A stretch of 64,000 nucleotides of DNA from Variovorax paradoxus (GTDB taxonomy: Bacteria > Pseudomonadota > Gammaproteobacteria > Burkholderiales > Burkholderiaceae_C), in the NCBI RefSeq assembly GCF_009498455.1, contig NZ_CP045644.1, positions 372,001 through 436,000 on the forward strand, given 5' to 3'. Below are positions 44,052 through 52,033 of this stretch, one piece after another (the first letter of the stretch is position 1; every line of letters begins with the position of its first letter). The notes beneath the pieces are model-generated. The model did not search any database and had not been told where the DNA came from. It worked only from the letters and a program-made list of their open reading frames with translations. Both the position numbers and the translations under genes were made by a program.

Positions 44052-45062
44052 TCAGTTCCCCGAGGCGGTGTGCGCATCGTCGAAGAAATAGTCCTTCACC
44101 GACGCCGGCTTGTTCTTGATCGCTCCCACGCGGTGCATGAACTCCGCGAACACGTAGGTGTTCTGCGGCGCGGTCTTGAACTGCACCTCGGGGTTCTTGA
44201 TGATCTTCAGCAGCAGCGCGCGGTCGAGCTTCGCGTTGCTCACCTTGAGGTAGATGTCCGCCGCCTTCTCGGGATTGGCCGTGACGAACCTCGCTGCCTC
44301 GTCGAGCGCATCGACGAACGCCTTGTAGGTCTTCGGGTTCTCGTTGCGGAATTTCTCGGTCGCGTACAGCACCGTGGCCGACGACGGCCCGCCCAGCACC
44401 TGGTACGAGTTCAACACGATGCGCGCGTTCGGATTGCCCGCGAGCTCCTGCTCCTGGAACGGCGGATTGCCGAAGTGCCCCGTGATCTCCGTGCCGCCCT
44501 TGATGATGGCCGCGGCCGCATCGGGGTGCGGCAGCGCAACGCTGATCTTGTCGAGCCGATTGAACTCCTTGTCGCCCCACAGCTTGGCCGACGCGATCTG
44601 CAGCACCCGCGACTGCACCGACACCCCCACCGCAGGCAGCGCGATGCGGTCCTTGTCCGTGAAGTCGGCGATCGATTTCACCTTCGGGTTGTTGCTCACC
44701 AGGTAGTACGGAAAGTTGCCCAGCGACGCCACGCCCTTCACGTTCTGCTTGCCCTTGGTGCGGTCCCACAGCGTGAGCAGCGGCCCCACCCCCGCACCTG
44801 CGATCTCGATGTTCCCCGACAGCAGCGCGTCGTTCACCGCCGACCCGCCCGAGAGCTTGACCCACTCCACCTTCGCATCGACCCCTGCGGCCTTCGCGTG
44901 CTTCTCGATCAGCTTCTGCTCCTGCGCCACGTTGAGCAGCAGGTAGACGATGCCGAACTGCTCGGCGATGCGGATCTGCCCTTCGGCCTGCGCGGCCAGG
45001 CTGCCCGCGAGAAGGCCGAGGCCGGTGACGAGCGCAGCGGCGCGGCGTGTGAAGCGGTTCAT
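44052..45062 (-). CDS. Periplasmic binding protein, taurine/sulfonate (SsuA/TauA) type
   Basis: A 336-residue exported protein: signal peptide cut near AQA-EG, then IRIAEQFGIVYLLLNVAQEQKLIEKHAK and LSGNIEIAGAGVGPLL, the SsuA/NMT1 pattern. It sits 39 bp after tauD and directly abuts the ATPase gene (TGA then GTG). The ligand is likely an alkanesulfonate such as taurine, because a TauD-type dioxygenase is in the operon. Confidence 0.92.
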   Translation of the reverse strand: MNRFTRRAAALVTGLGLLAGSLAAQAEGQIRIAEQFGIVYLLLNVAQEQKLIEKHAKAAGVDAKVEWVKLSGGSAVNDALLSGNIEIAGAGVGPLLTLWDRTKGKQNVKGVASLGNFPYYLVSNNPKVKSIADFTDKDRIALPAVGVSVQSRVLQIASAKLWGDKEFNRLDKISVALPHPDAAAAIIKGGTEITGHFGNPPFQEQELAGNPNARIVLNSYQVLGGPSSATVLYATEKFRNENPKTYKAFVDALDEAARFVTANPEKAADIYLKVSNAKLDRALLLKIIKNPEVQFKTAPQNTYVFAEFMHRVGAIKNKPASVKDYFFDDAHTASGN

Positions 45063-45101
45063 TGAAAAGTCCGAGAGAAAGAAGGAAGAAAAAGAAAGAA
45101 A

Positions 45102-46001
45102 TCAGAAAGGCGTATCGCCCACGATCGTGGTGCGGTTGAGCCGGCGACGCAGGTGATCGGGCGTGCCCGCCGCAAGGTGCATCAGCGAGCGGTTGTCCCA
45201 GAACACCAGGTCGTGCGGCGCCCATGCATGGCGGTACACGAACTCGGGCTTCACGCTGTGCGCGAACAGCTCGGCCAGCAGCGCATCGCTCTCGTCCTGC
45301 GGCAGGCCGACGATGCGTGTCGTGAAGTGCTCGCTGACGAACAGCGCCTTGCGCCCCGTCTCCGGGTGCGTGCGCACCACCGGCTGCACTGCGGGCGCGA
45401 CCTGGTCGATCTGCGCCTGCGACAACTTGGGCCGCCACGGATTCTTCGCACGCAGCTCTTCGTACTTCGCGAGGTAGCTGTGCTCCGCCTTCAGCGGCAG
45501 GATGCGTTGCTGCAGCGCCTGGCTCAGTGCTTCCCACGCCAGGTGCTGGTCGGCGAACAACGTATCGCCACCTTCGCTCGGCAGCTCTTGCGCATGCAGC
45601 AGCGAGCCCAGGCTGGGCTTGGGTTTGTACGAAATGTCGGAGTGCCAGTACACGCCCGCATCGCCGAGACCGATCGGTTCGCCGTTCTCCTTGATGTTCG
45701 AGACGATCAGGATCTCGGGATGGTTCTTCAGCTGGAACTGGTGCAGCACGTGGATCTCGAGCGGCCCGAAGCGGCGGCTGAAATCGATGTGCTGCGCGGG
45801 CGTGATGCGCTGGTCGCGAAAGACCAGCACGTGGTGGTCGAGGTGCGCGCGGTGGATGCGTTGGAAGTCGGCGGCGTTGATCGGCTCAGCAATGTCGAGC
45901 CCGACGATCTCCGCACCGACCGGCGCATCGAAAGGCCGCACCTCGAAGTGCTGTGCAGGGGCATCTGCAGTGGGGGTTGCGCGGGAAAGAACGGCAGTCA
46001 T
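45102..46001 (-). CDS. tauD: TauD/TfdA-family Fe(II)/2-oxoglutarate dioxygenase (taurine dioxygenase type)
   Basis: A 299-residue non-haem iron oxygenase. The iron triad is H120 and D122 (WHSDISY) plus a distal His in RSLMHLAAG; the 2-oxoglutarate Arg is in the RRRLNRTTI region. In TauD the reaction releases sulfite from taurine; related enzymes act on other sulfonates or on phenoxyacids, so the exact substrate is open. It is the first gene of the operon with the ABC importer, which supports sulfonate-sulfur scavenging. Confidence 0.9.
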   Translation of the reverse strand: MTAVLSRATPTADAPAQHFEVRPFDAPVGAEIVGLDIAEPINAADFQRIHRAHLDHHVLVFRDQRITPAQHIDFSRRFGPLEIHVLHQFQLKNHPEILIVSNIKENGEPIGLGDAGVYWHSDISYKPKPSLGSLLHAQELPSEGGDTLFADQHLAWEALSQALQQRILPLKAEHSYLAKYEELRAKNPWRPKLSQAQIDQVAPAVQPVVRTHPETGRKALFVSEHFTTRIVGLPQDESDALLAELFAHSVKPEFVYRHAWAPHDLVFWDNRSLMHLAAGTPDHLRRRLNRTTIVGDTPF

Positions 46002-46074
46002 GCCGCCAATGTAGGAGCGCAAGCAGCGTTCCCCAACGAAGTCTTTGTTGCTTGCTTATGACCAACTCTTCTCG

Positions 46075-46400
46075 TTGAAAGCACAAGCAAAAGGCACCAA
46101 AGGCGCGCAGCACCTGTGGTGCCTTGGTGGCCGAGCGCAGCGACGGCCCGCCCGGCTCCCAAGCCCCTCTGTATGCGCCGAGGAGCGCAGCGTTTCGCGG
46201 ATCAGGGCTCGCAGCTGTTTGAGCCGAAGGCGAGTTCTGCGAGACCCCGCGAAACGCGAGCACCGCAGGTTGCCCGCAGCGAAGCGGAGGGACGCAGACA
46301 GTGGGGTCGCCTTTTCTTTGCTTACTTTCTTTTGGCGAAGCAAAAGAAAGCAAGTCGCCCGCCGGGGCGAGTCCCGGCCTCGGGAAGCAAAAGCTCGGCA
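46075..46400. repeat. Long intergenic repeat element, no gene
   Basis: The 412-bp gap between tauD and the methyltransferase has no credible gene. Most of it is a GC-rich repeat of a type I recognise from Comamonadaceae genomes. It contains a 10-bp perfect hairpin CTTTCTTTTG-GCGAAG-CAAAAGAAAG (46325-46350), GCCGGGGCGAG near 46365 and inverted motifs around TTTCGCGG and CCGCGAAA. Short ORFs in it are shadows of the repeat. The exact ends cannot be set from one copy. Confidence 0.6.
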
Positions 46401-46413
46401 AGAACCAAAGCCC

Positions 46414-47521
46414 TCAGAGCGTATGACTCCGATCCCCTTCAGCGAACCCAACGGCGTCCCAAGGCTCCCCCACAGCAAACCCCACCACCTTGAACAACTC
46501 CCCCATCTCATGCTCATGAATCAACCGAGCCGCCATCCCCCGCTGCGCCACAGTCCCGCGTTCCATCAACCCCAACATCCCGCAATTCAAAAGAAACCGC
46601 GCCTGGCTCGTGTAGCCAAGAACAGCAAGCCCCGCCTCCTGCCCCGCCACAGCGATCCCCGTGAAGTCGACGTGCGCCGTGATGTCCTTGTACCCAACCT
46701 CAGACAGCGGATCGCCATCCGCCTGGTGCCCCCGATGGCACATCACCGTCCCCATGTGCCGCTGCGGGTGGTAGTACTCGCCCTCGGGAAACCCATAGTC
46801 GATGAGAAAAGCCGCGCCCTTCTCCAGACGATCCGCCAGCGTCGCAATAAAAGCCTGAGCCTGCGGATGCACCTCGGTGAGGTAGTCATGAACTCCTGAC
46901 ACCTCGACTGGTGGCCGCAACTCGGTAGGCCGGTCCGCCCAGGTCCACCCATCCCCGCCGGATTCCGCACCACCCCGCTCGAACCAAGCCCCCTTCACCC
47001 GCGCCAGCAACTGCACCGGCATCGCGTCAAGCACTTCATTGCCGACCACCACGCCCTGCATCACCTCAGGCAGCTCCCAGCCATTCAACCCGCCCCGCAT
47101 GCCCCGCCAGCGCCTGCTGCTGCCGCTCCCGCAAGGTGCCCGACAGATCGACGATGCGGTAGCGCACATCGCTGCGCCCCATCTCGCCCAGCGCATGCAG
47201 CAACTGCACCGCCAGCGCCCCCGAGCCCGCGCCGAATTCCCACACCGTGTCGGTGCCGGTTTTCTCCAGCGCCTCGAGCACCTGCACCGCGAGCGTGTGC
47301 CCGAACATCGGCGTCAGCTCGGGCGCGGTCACGAAGTCGCTGCCGGATGAAGGCATGTGGCCGAACTTGGCCGAGCTGTTAGCGTAGTAGCCGAGCCCCG
47401 GCGCATACAGGGCCAGGGCCATGAAGCGGTCGAAGCCGATCCATCCGCCCGCACGTTCGACAGAACGGGTAATCAGATGGTCGAGGGCGATGGGTAAACT
47501 GTTTGTAGTTGGCGTCGTCAC
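46414..47521 (-). pseudogene. MidA/NDUFAF7-family SAM-dependent methyltransferase, broken by a frameshift
   Basis: The family arginine methyltransferase is split over two frames. The N-terminal part (GTG 47521 to a stop at 47066) has GFDRFMALALYAPGLGYYANSSAKFG and the SAM-binding VWEFGAGSGALAVQLL. The C-terminal part, in another frame, continues GVVVGNEVLDAMPVQLL, FLIDYGFPEGEYYHPQR and the rest to 46414. The break lies near the CCC run at 47076-47078: one extra base or two missing bases restores a full protein of about 368 residues. It could be a real pseudogene or a sequencing error; both halves are otherwise well conserved. Confidence 0.85.
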
Positions 47522-47560
47522 GGCGCCATTGTCCTCTTCCTCCTCGTTTTCTTCCCTCGC

Positions 47561-48343
47561 ATGCGTGCCACTCCACCCACCTCCCCCGATCGCCGCCGCA
47601 CCGTCCTCGTCACGGGCGCAGGCCGCCGGCTGGGCCGCGAGATCGCGCTGGCGCTCGCGGCGGGCGGCTGGCAGGTGGCGGTGCATTACCGCAGCTCGCG
47701 TGCCGAAGCCGAACAGACCGTGGCCGACTGCGCCGCGCGCTCGGGCGACTCGGCGCTGTTCGAGGCCGACCTCGCCGACGAGCAGGCCACGCGCGCCCTG
47801 CTGCCGCGCGTGGCGGCGCGCTTTCGCACCGTCGATGCGGTGGTGCACAGCGCCGCCCTCTTCGAACACGACGACGCCGCCAGCTTCAGCTACGCGCTCA
47901 TGGAGCGCCACGCGCGCAGCAACACGGGTGCGGCCATCCTGCTGGCGCAGGCGCTGCACGACCACCTGGCCCGTCGCGACGCGCAGGGCGCCGTGGTCCA
48001 CCTGCTCGACCAGAAGCTCTGGAACCCGAACCCCGACTTCCTGAGCTACACGCTCTCCAAGGCCGCGCTCGAAGCCGCCACCCCCATGCTGGCGCTGGCG
48101 CTCGCGCCGCGCGTGCGCGTGGTGGGCGTGGCGCCCGGCCTCACGCTGGCGAGCCACATGCTCGACGACGACAAGTTCGCGCAGCTGCACACGCTGTCGC
48201 CGCTGGGCCGCTCGTCCACCTCCGACGACGTGGCCGCCACCGTGAAGTTCGCGCTGGAAAACAGCTCCATCACCGGCACCACGCTGCTCGTCGACGGCGG
48301 CCAGCACCTCATGAAATTCGAGCGCGACTTCTCGCTCATGTGA
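47561..48343 (+). CDS. folM: SDR-family pteridine reductase-like protein (FolM-like)
   Basis: A 260-residue short-chain dehydrogenase. The N-terminal TGAGRRLG fits the TGxxxRxG signature of pteridine reductases/FolM rather than the usual TGxxxGxG; the catalytic YxxxK is YTLSK. The next gene is folB, so reduction of dihydropterins (dihydromonapterin or dihydrofolate) is the likely role. The symbol is assigned on signature plus context. Confidence 0.8.
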   Translation: MRATPPTSPDRRRTVLVTGAGRRLGREIALALAAGGWQVAVHYRSSRAEAEQTVADCAARSGDSALFEADLADEQATRALLPRVAARFRTVDAVVHSAALFEHDDAASFSYALMERHARSNTGAAILLAQALHDHLARRDAQGAVVHLLDQKLWNPNPDFLSYTLSKAALEAATPMLALALAPRVRVVGVAPGLTLASHMLDDDKFAQLHTLSPLGRSSTSDDVAATVKFALENSSITGTTLLVDGGQHLMKFERDFSLM

Positions 48344-48357
48344 CGAGCACCACCACC

Positions 48358-48735
48358 ATGTCCACGAACACACCGCACGGCCACCAGACACTCACCCTCC
48401 AGGGCCTGCGCTTCGACGCCAACCTGGGCATCCTGGAGCAGGAAAAAACCGCGCCGCAGCCGATCCTGGTGGACGCCGAGCTCAACCTCGGCCCGCAGCC
48501 GCTGCTGCCGCAGGACGACGACATCTTCCACGTGCTGGACTACCGCAAGGTGCGCCGCATCATCATCGACGAGTGCACCGCCGAGCACGTCAACCTGCTC
48601 GAAAGCCTGATCGGCAAGCTCGCGCAGCGCCTGCTGCAACTGCCCGGCGTGCGGGGCGTGCGCGTGAAGATCGCCAAGCTCGAAATCTTCGACGACTGCG
48701 AAGTCGCCATCCGCATCGAAGCCGGGGAATGGTGA
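48358..48735 (+). CDS. folB: Dihydroneopterin aldolase
   Basis: Folate-pathway aldolase, 125 residues: [31 protein letters not shown] (family start with the GI.. E.. motif), [32 protein letters not shown] and [21 protein letters not shown]. The alternative start GTG 48340 overlaps the SDR stop (GTGA) and would add six residues; ATG 48358 was kept as the shorter form. It is cotranscribed with the FolM-like gene. Confidence 0.93.
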   Translation: MSTNTPHGHQTLTLQGLRFDANLGILEQEKTAPQPILVDAELNLGPQPLLPQDDDIFHVLDYRKVRRIIIDECTAEHVNLLESLIGKLAQRLLQLPGVRGVRVKIAKLEIFDDCEVAIRIEAGEW

Positions 48736-48744
48736 TCCAAGGCA

Positions 48745-48769
48745 AAATCGGGGGTCTTTCCCCCGATTT
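48745..48769 (+). promoter_or_regulatory. Strong hairpin between folB and ttcA
   Basis: AAATCGGGGG, loop TCTTT, CCCCCGATTT: perfect 10-bp stem, 9 bp after the folB stop and 18 bp before ttcA. It has no following T-run. It could partly end the folB transcript or shape the ttcA 5' leader; the ttcA ribosome-binding site is not obvious. Confidence 0.5.
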
Positions 48770-48787
48770 GCCCGAAGTAGCCACCCA

Positions 48788-49717
48788 ATGAACGCCGTCT
48801 GGATCGACGAAACGCCCGAAGCCGGCGCGCCCCCCCATTCGCTCAAGATCGAGCGCGAGACGCACAAGCTCGAGAAGCGCCTGTGCCGCCAGGTCGGCCA
48901 GGCCATCGTCGACTACAACATGATCGAAGAGGGCGACAAGGTCATGGTGTGCGTCTCGGGCGGCAAGGACAGCTACGCGCTGCTCGACATCCTGCTCAAG
49001 ATGAAGGCGCGCGCGCCCATCCACTTCGACATCGTTGCGGTCAACCTCGACCAGAAGCAGCCCGGCTTTCCCGAAGAGGTGCTGCCCAAGTACCTGAGCG
49101 ACCTGGGTGTGGCCTTCCACATCGAGAACCAGGACACCTACAGCATCGTCAAGCGCGTGATCCCCGAGGGCAAGACCACCTGCGGCCTGTGCAGCCGGCT
49201 GCGCCGCGGCATCCTGTACCGCGTGGCCGACGAGCTGGGCGCCACCAAGGTCGCGCTGGGCCACCACCGCGACGACATGCTGCAGACCTTCTTCCTCAAC
49301 ATGTTCTTCGGCGGCAAGTTGAAGAGCATGCCGCCCAAGCTGGTGAGCGACGACGGCAAGCACATCGTGATCCGCCCGCTGGCCTACGTGGCCGAAAAAG
49401 ACACGGTGCGCTGGGCGCAGCACCGCGAGTTCCCGATCATTCCCTGCACGCTGTGCGGCAGCCAGGAAAACCTGCAGCGCAAGCAGGTCGGCGAGATGCT
49501 GCGCGAGTGGGACAAGAAGTACCCCGGCCGCGTGGAAAACATGTTCACCGCACTGCAGAACGTCGTGCCTTCGCACCTGCTCGACGGAACGCTGCACGAC
49601 TTCCAGGGTCTGAAGGCGACGGGCGTGGCCGACGAGAACGGCGACAAGGCCTTCGACACGCCCGCTTTCGACCTGCTCTCCCAGGCACCCTCAGCCTTGC
49701 GCATCGTTCAAGGCTGA
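48788..49717 (+). CDS. ttcA: tRNA 2-thiocytidine(32) synthetase
   Basis: Thiolates cytidine 32 in tRNA using ATP and an Fe-S cluster. The 309 residues have the PP-loop [13 protein letters not shown], CxxC in [12 protein letters not shown] and the third cysteine in [20 protein letters not shown], all the expected ligands. The length is normal for TtcA. Confidence 0.96.
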   Translation: MNAVWIDETPEAGAPPHSLKIERETHKLEKRLCRQVGQAIVDYNMIEEGDKVMVCVSGGKDSYALLDILLKMKARAPIHFDIVAVNLDQKQPGFPEEVLPKYLSDLGVAFHIENQDTYSIVKRVIPEGKTTCGLCSRLRRGILYRVADELGATKVALGHHRDDMLQTFFLNMFFGGKLKSMPPKLVSDDGKHIVIRPLAYVAEKDTVRWAQHREFPIIPCTLCGSQENLQRKQVGEMLREWDKKYPGRVENMFTALQNVVPSHLLDGTLHDFQGLKATGVADENGDKAFDTPAFDLLSQAPSALRIVQG

Positions 49718-49763
49718 CTTGGGCAACCCAGGGGAATTTAGGGCACTTGGCCCGGAGACCCTT

Positions 49764-50387
49764 ATGTATCGTGCGTTTTCAGCTCTATTTTTGGTAGCAA
49801 CCCTGAGCGGCTGCGCCACCTCCTGGGTGGTCGACAGCAACGTCAAGAGCTTTGCCACGCCGGGCACGACCGTGCCGCCCGGTGCCACCTACCGCTTCGA
49901 GCGCCTGCCTTCGCAGCAGGCCGACACGGCGCGCCAGGACGGCCTCGAGGCCATGGCCGCGGCCGCGCTCGACAAGGTCGGCCTGCGCCGCGACGACGCC
50001 AGGCCGCAGTACACGGCGCAGATCGGCGCACGCGTCACGGCGGCGCTGTCGCCCTGGGCCGATCCATGGCTGTATGGCCCCGGCCCCTGGGGCTACGGCT
50101 ACAGCGGCTACTACGGCCACCGCTGGCATGGCGGCGGCTGGTACGGCGGCCCGATGTTCACACCGCCGGCCAACCCCTGGTACCAGCGCGAGGTGAGCGT
50201 CGTGTTGCGCGAGGCAGGCGGCAGCCACCGCGTGGTGTACGAGACCCGCGCGCGCAACGACGGCCCCTACAGCTCGAGCGCGGCGATCCTGCCGGTGATG
50301 TTCGAGGCCGCGCTGCAGGGCTTTCCGAACCCGCCGCCGGGCGAGCGCCGCGTGAACATCGAGCTCACGCCGGCCGCCAAGAAATGA
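49764..50387 (+). CDS. DUF4136-domain lipoprotein
   Basis: A 207-residue lipoprotein with lipobox LSGC (Cys17), then YRFERLPSQQADTARQDGLEAMAAAALDKVGLRRDDARPQYTAQI, the DUF4136 pattern, and a middle Gly/Tyr/Trp-rich linker (YGPGPWGYGYSGYYGHRWHG). CGGAG precedes ATG 49764. Cell-envelope location; function unknown. Confidence 0.85.
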   Translation: MYRAFSALFLVATLSGCATSWVVDSNVKSFATPGTTVPPGATYRFERLPSQQADTARQDGLEAMAAAALDKVGLRRDDARPQYTAQIGARVTAALSPWADPWLYGPGPWGYGYSGYYGHRWHGGGWYGGPMFTPPANPWYQREVSVVLREAGGSHRVVYETRARNDGPYSSSAAILPVMFEAALQGFPNPPPGERRVNIELTPAAKK

Positions 50388-50409
50388 CGCACTTCTAGAA
50401 TTCGGACGG

Positions 50410-51060
50410 ATGGAAGCCCACCTCACCCGCCTGATCGCCGTGCGCCACGGCGAAACCGCCTGGAACGTCGACACCCGCATCCAGGGCCACCTCGACATCG
50501 GCCTCAACGCCACCGGCCTGTGGCAGGCGCAGCGCGCCGGACGGGCGCTGGCCGACGAGCCGATTGCAGCGGTGTACGCGAGCGACCTTTCGCGCGCCTG
50601 GCAGACCGCCCAGGCCATCGCCGCGCCCCACGGCCTCGACGTGCAGCCCGACCTGGGCCTGCGCGAGCGCGCTTTCGGCCGCTTCGAGGGCATGAGCTTC
50701 GCCGAGATCGAGGCCACGCTGCCCGAAGACGCCCGCCGCTGGCGCGAGCGCGATCCCGAGTTCGAGCCCGAAGGCGGCGGTGAAAGCCTGCTGACCTTTC
50801 GCGACCGCGTGACAGGCACCGCCTCGGCCATCGCCGCGCGCCACCCGGGCCAGCTCGTGGTGCTGGTGGCCCACGGCGGCGTGATGGACGTGCTCTACCG
50901 CGCCGCCACGCGCCAGGAACTGCAGGCGCCGCGCACCTGGCAGCTCGGCAACGCAGCCATCAACCGCATGCTGTGGACGCCCGAGGGCTTCAGCCTCGTG
51001 GGCTGGAGCGACATCACGCACCTGGCCGCGGACACGCCGCTCGACGAGTCCACGACCTAG
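50410..51060 (+). CDS. Histidine phosphatase family protein (phosphoglycerate-mutase-like)
   Basis: A 216-residue protein. The catalytic RHG motif is LIAVRHGETAWN, with ASDLSRAWQTAQAI, RERAFGRFEGMSF and the second His in VLVAHGGVMDVL. The pattern fits cofactor-independent-looking GpmB/CobC-type phosphatases rather than glycolytic dPGM. Substrate unknown. It follows the DUF4136 gene by 22 bp. Confidence 0.92.
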   Translation: MEAHLTRLIAVRHGETAWNVDTRIQGHLDIGLNATGLWQAQRAGRALADEPIAAVYASDLSRAWQTAQAIAAPHGLDVQPDLGLRERAFGRFEGMSFAEIEATLPEDARRWRERDPEFEPEGGGESLLTFRDRVTGTASAIAARHPGQLVVLVAHGGVMDVLYRAATRQELQAPRTWQLGNAAINRMLWTPEGFSLVGWSDITHLAADTPLDESTT

Positions 51061-51102
51061 CGTGACGGACCGCCTGCCGTTCCGCCCCGGCAAGACGCTT
51101 CC

Positions 51103-51795
51103 ATGAAAAAAACCAATCCCACCCCCTCGGCATACGCCAGCTGGGATGCCGCCCAGACGCTGTCTGCGCCATGGATCGAAGCCACGCAGCTGGGAAGCTT
51201 CGTCACCCTGGACGCCGGCGACACCATTGCGCGCGAGGGCGAACGGCACGACTACTTCTATCTGTTGCGATCGGGGTTCGTGCATTCGACGATCCACCGA
51301 AGCAACGGCTCGGAGTTTCTGCTCGAGATCTTCGGACCCGGGGCGATCTTCGGCGAAGGCCCCGCCTTTGCCGACAGCCCTCGGCCGACGACGACGCGCG
51401 TCGTAGCGCCGGCGGTCCTCAGCCGCTATCGCCCGGCGGATGTCGCGCAGCAGTTCTCGGCGCTTCCCGAACTCGCGACCTCCCTGATCCGACTGCTCGG
51501 GTTCAAGAACCACATGATCGTCGCCAAGCTGGCCGGCGTGGCCTCGGCGGCGCCCAAGGAGCGGATCATCGATCTGCTGCTGCGCGTGGCGCGCCTGCCG
51601 TCGGCGCAGGCATCGAAACCGCTCACGGTCGACCTGACGCACGAACAGATCGGCGCCATGACGGCCTTGAGCCGCGTCACCGTCACCCGCACGTTGAATC
51701 TGCTGGCGGGACACGGCCTCATCGAAACGCGGGCCCGGCAGGTCAGCATTCCGGACGCGCCGGCCCTGCGTCGTTTCCGCGATACATCATCGTAA
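51103..51795 (+). CDS. Crp/Fnr-family regulator without cysteine cluster
   Basis: A 230-residue regulator: cyclic-nucleotide-like barrel (GDTIAREGERHDYFYLLRSGFVHS, FGEGPAFAD) and winged HTH (THEQIGAMTALSRVTVTRTLNLLAGHGLIE). No N-terminal cysteines, so no Fe-S sensing. The recognition helix SRVTVTR resembles CRP-type SRETVGR with Val for the Glu. The sensed signal is unknown. A terminator lies before the convergent RND gene. Confidence 0.9.
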   Translation: MKKTNPTPSAYASWDAAQTLSAPWIEATQLGSFVTLDAGDTIAREGERHDYFYLLRSGFVHSTIHRSNGSEFLLEIFGPGAIFGEGPAFADSPRPTTTRVVAPAVLSRYRPADVAQQFSALPELATSLIRLLGFKNHMIVAKLAGVASAAPKERIIDLLLRVARLPSAQASKPLTVDLTHEQIGAMTALSRVTVTRTLNLLAGHGLIETRARQVSIPDAPALRRFRDTSS

Positions 51796-51986
51796 GAAAA
51801 ACCTGCTTCCTGTATCGCTGGATACCGTCAAGACTTTCACCCCTGGCGATCATTCATCCGGTCACACACATGGACGGAAGAGGGCAGGAGGAGAGAACGG
51901 AGGGACCGTTGAAGAGAAGGCCGGAGCGCCTTCACATGGCGATCGCCCGGGTGTGACGTTTCGCAGGACTGCAGAAGTTCTTTCAG

Positions 51987-52024
51987 GCCGGATGGCGCAC
52001 GCGCGTGGCCATCCGGCATCTTTT
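51987..52024 (+). terminator. Rho-independent terminator downstream of the CRP-like gene
   Basis: GCCGGATGGC, 11-nt loop, GCCATCCGGC, then ATCTTTT. A 10-bp perfect stem plus a short T-run for rightward transcription, next to the convergent RND stop. The 190 bp before it (51796-51986) hold no gene. Confidence 0.75.
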
Positions 52025-52033
52025 GAATCGCCG

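Noticed and set aside
46045..46899. ORFs within the repeat and antisense to the methyltransferase
   Set aside because: Low-complexity products, repeat-derived, no start signals. Treated as a repeat element.
51103..51795. Fe-S or haem sensing by the second Crp/Fnr protein
   Set aside because: No cysteine cluster or CooA-like residues; plain CRP-like layout.
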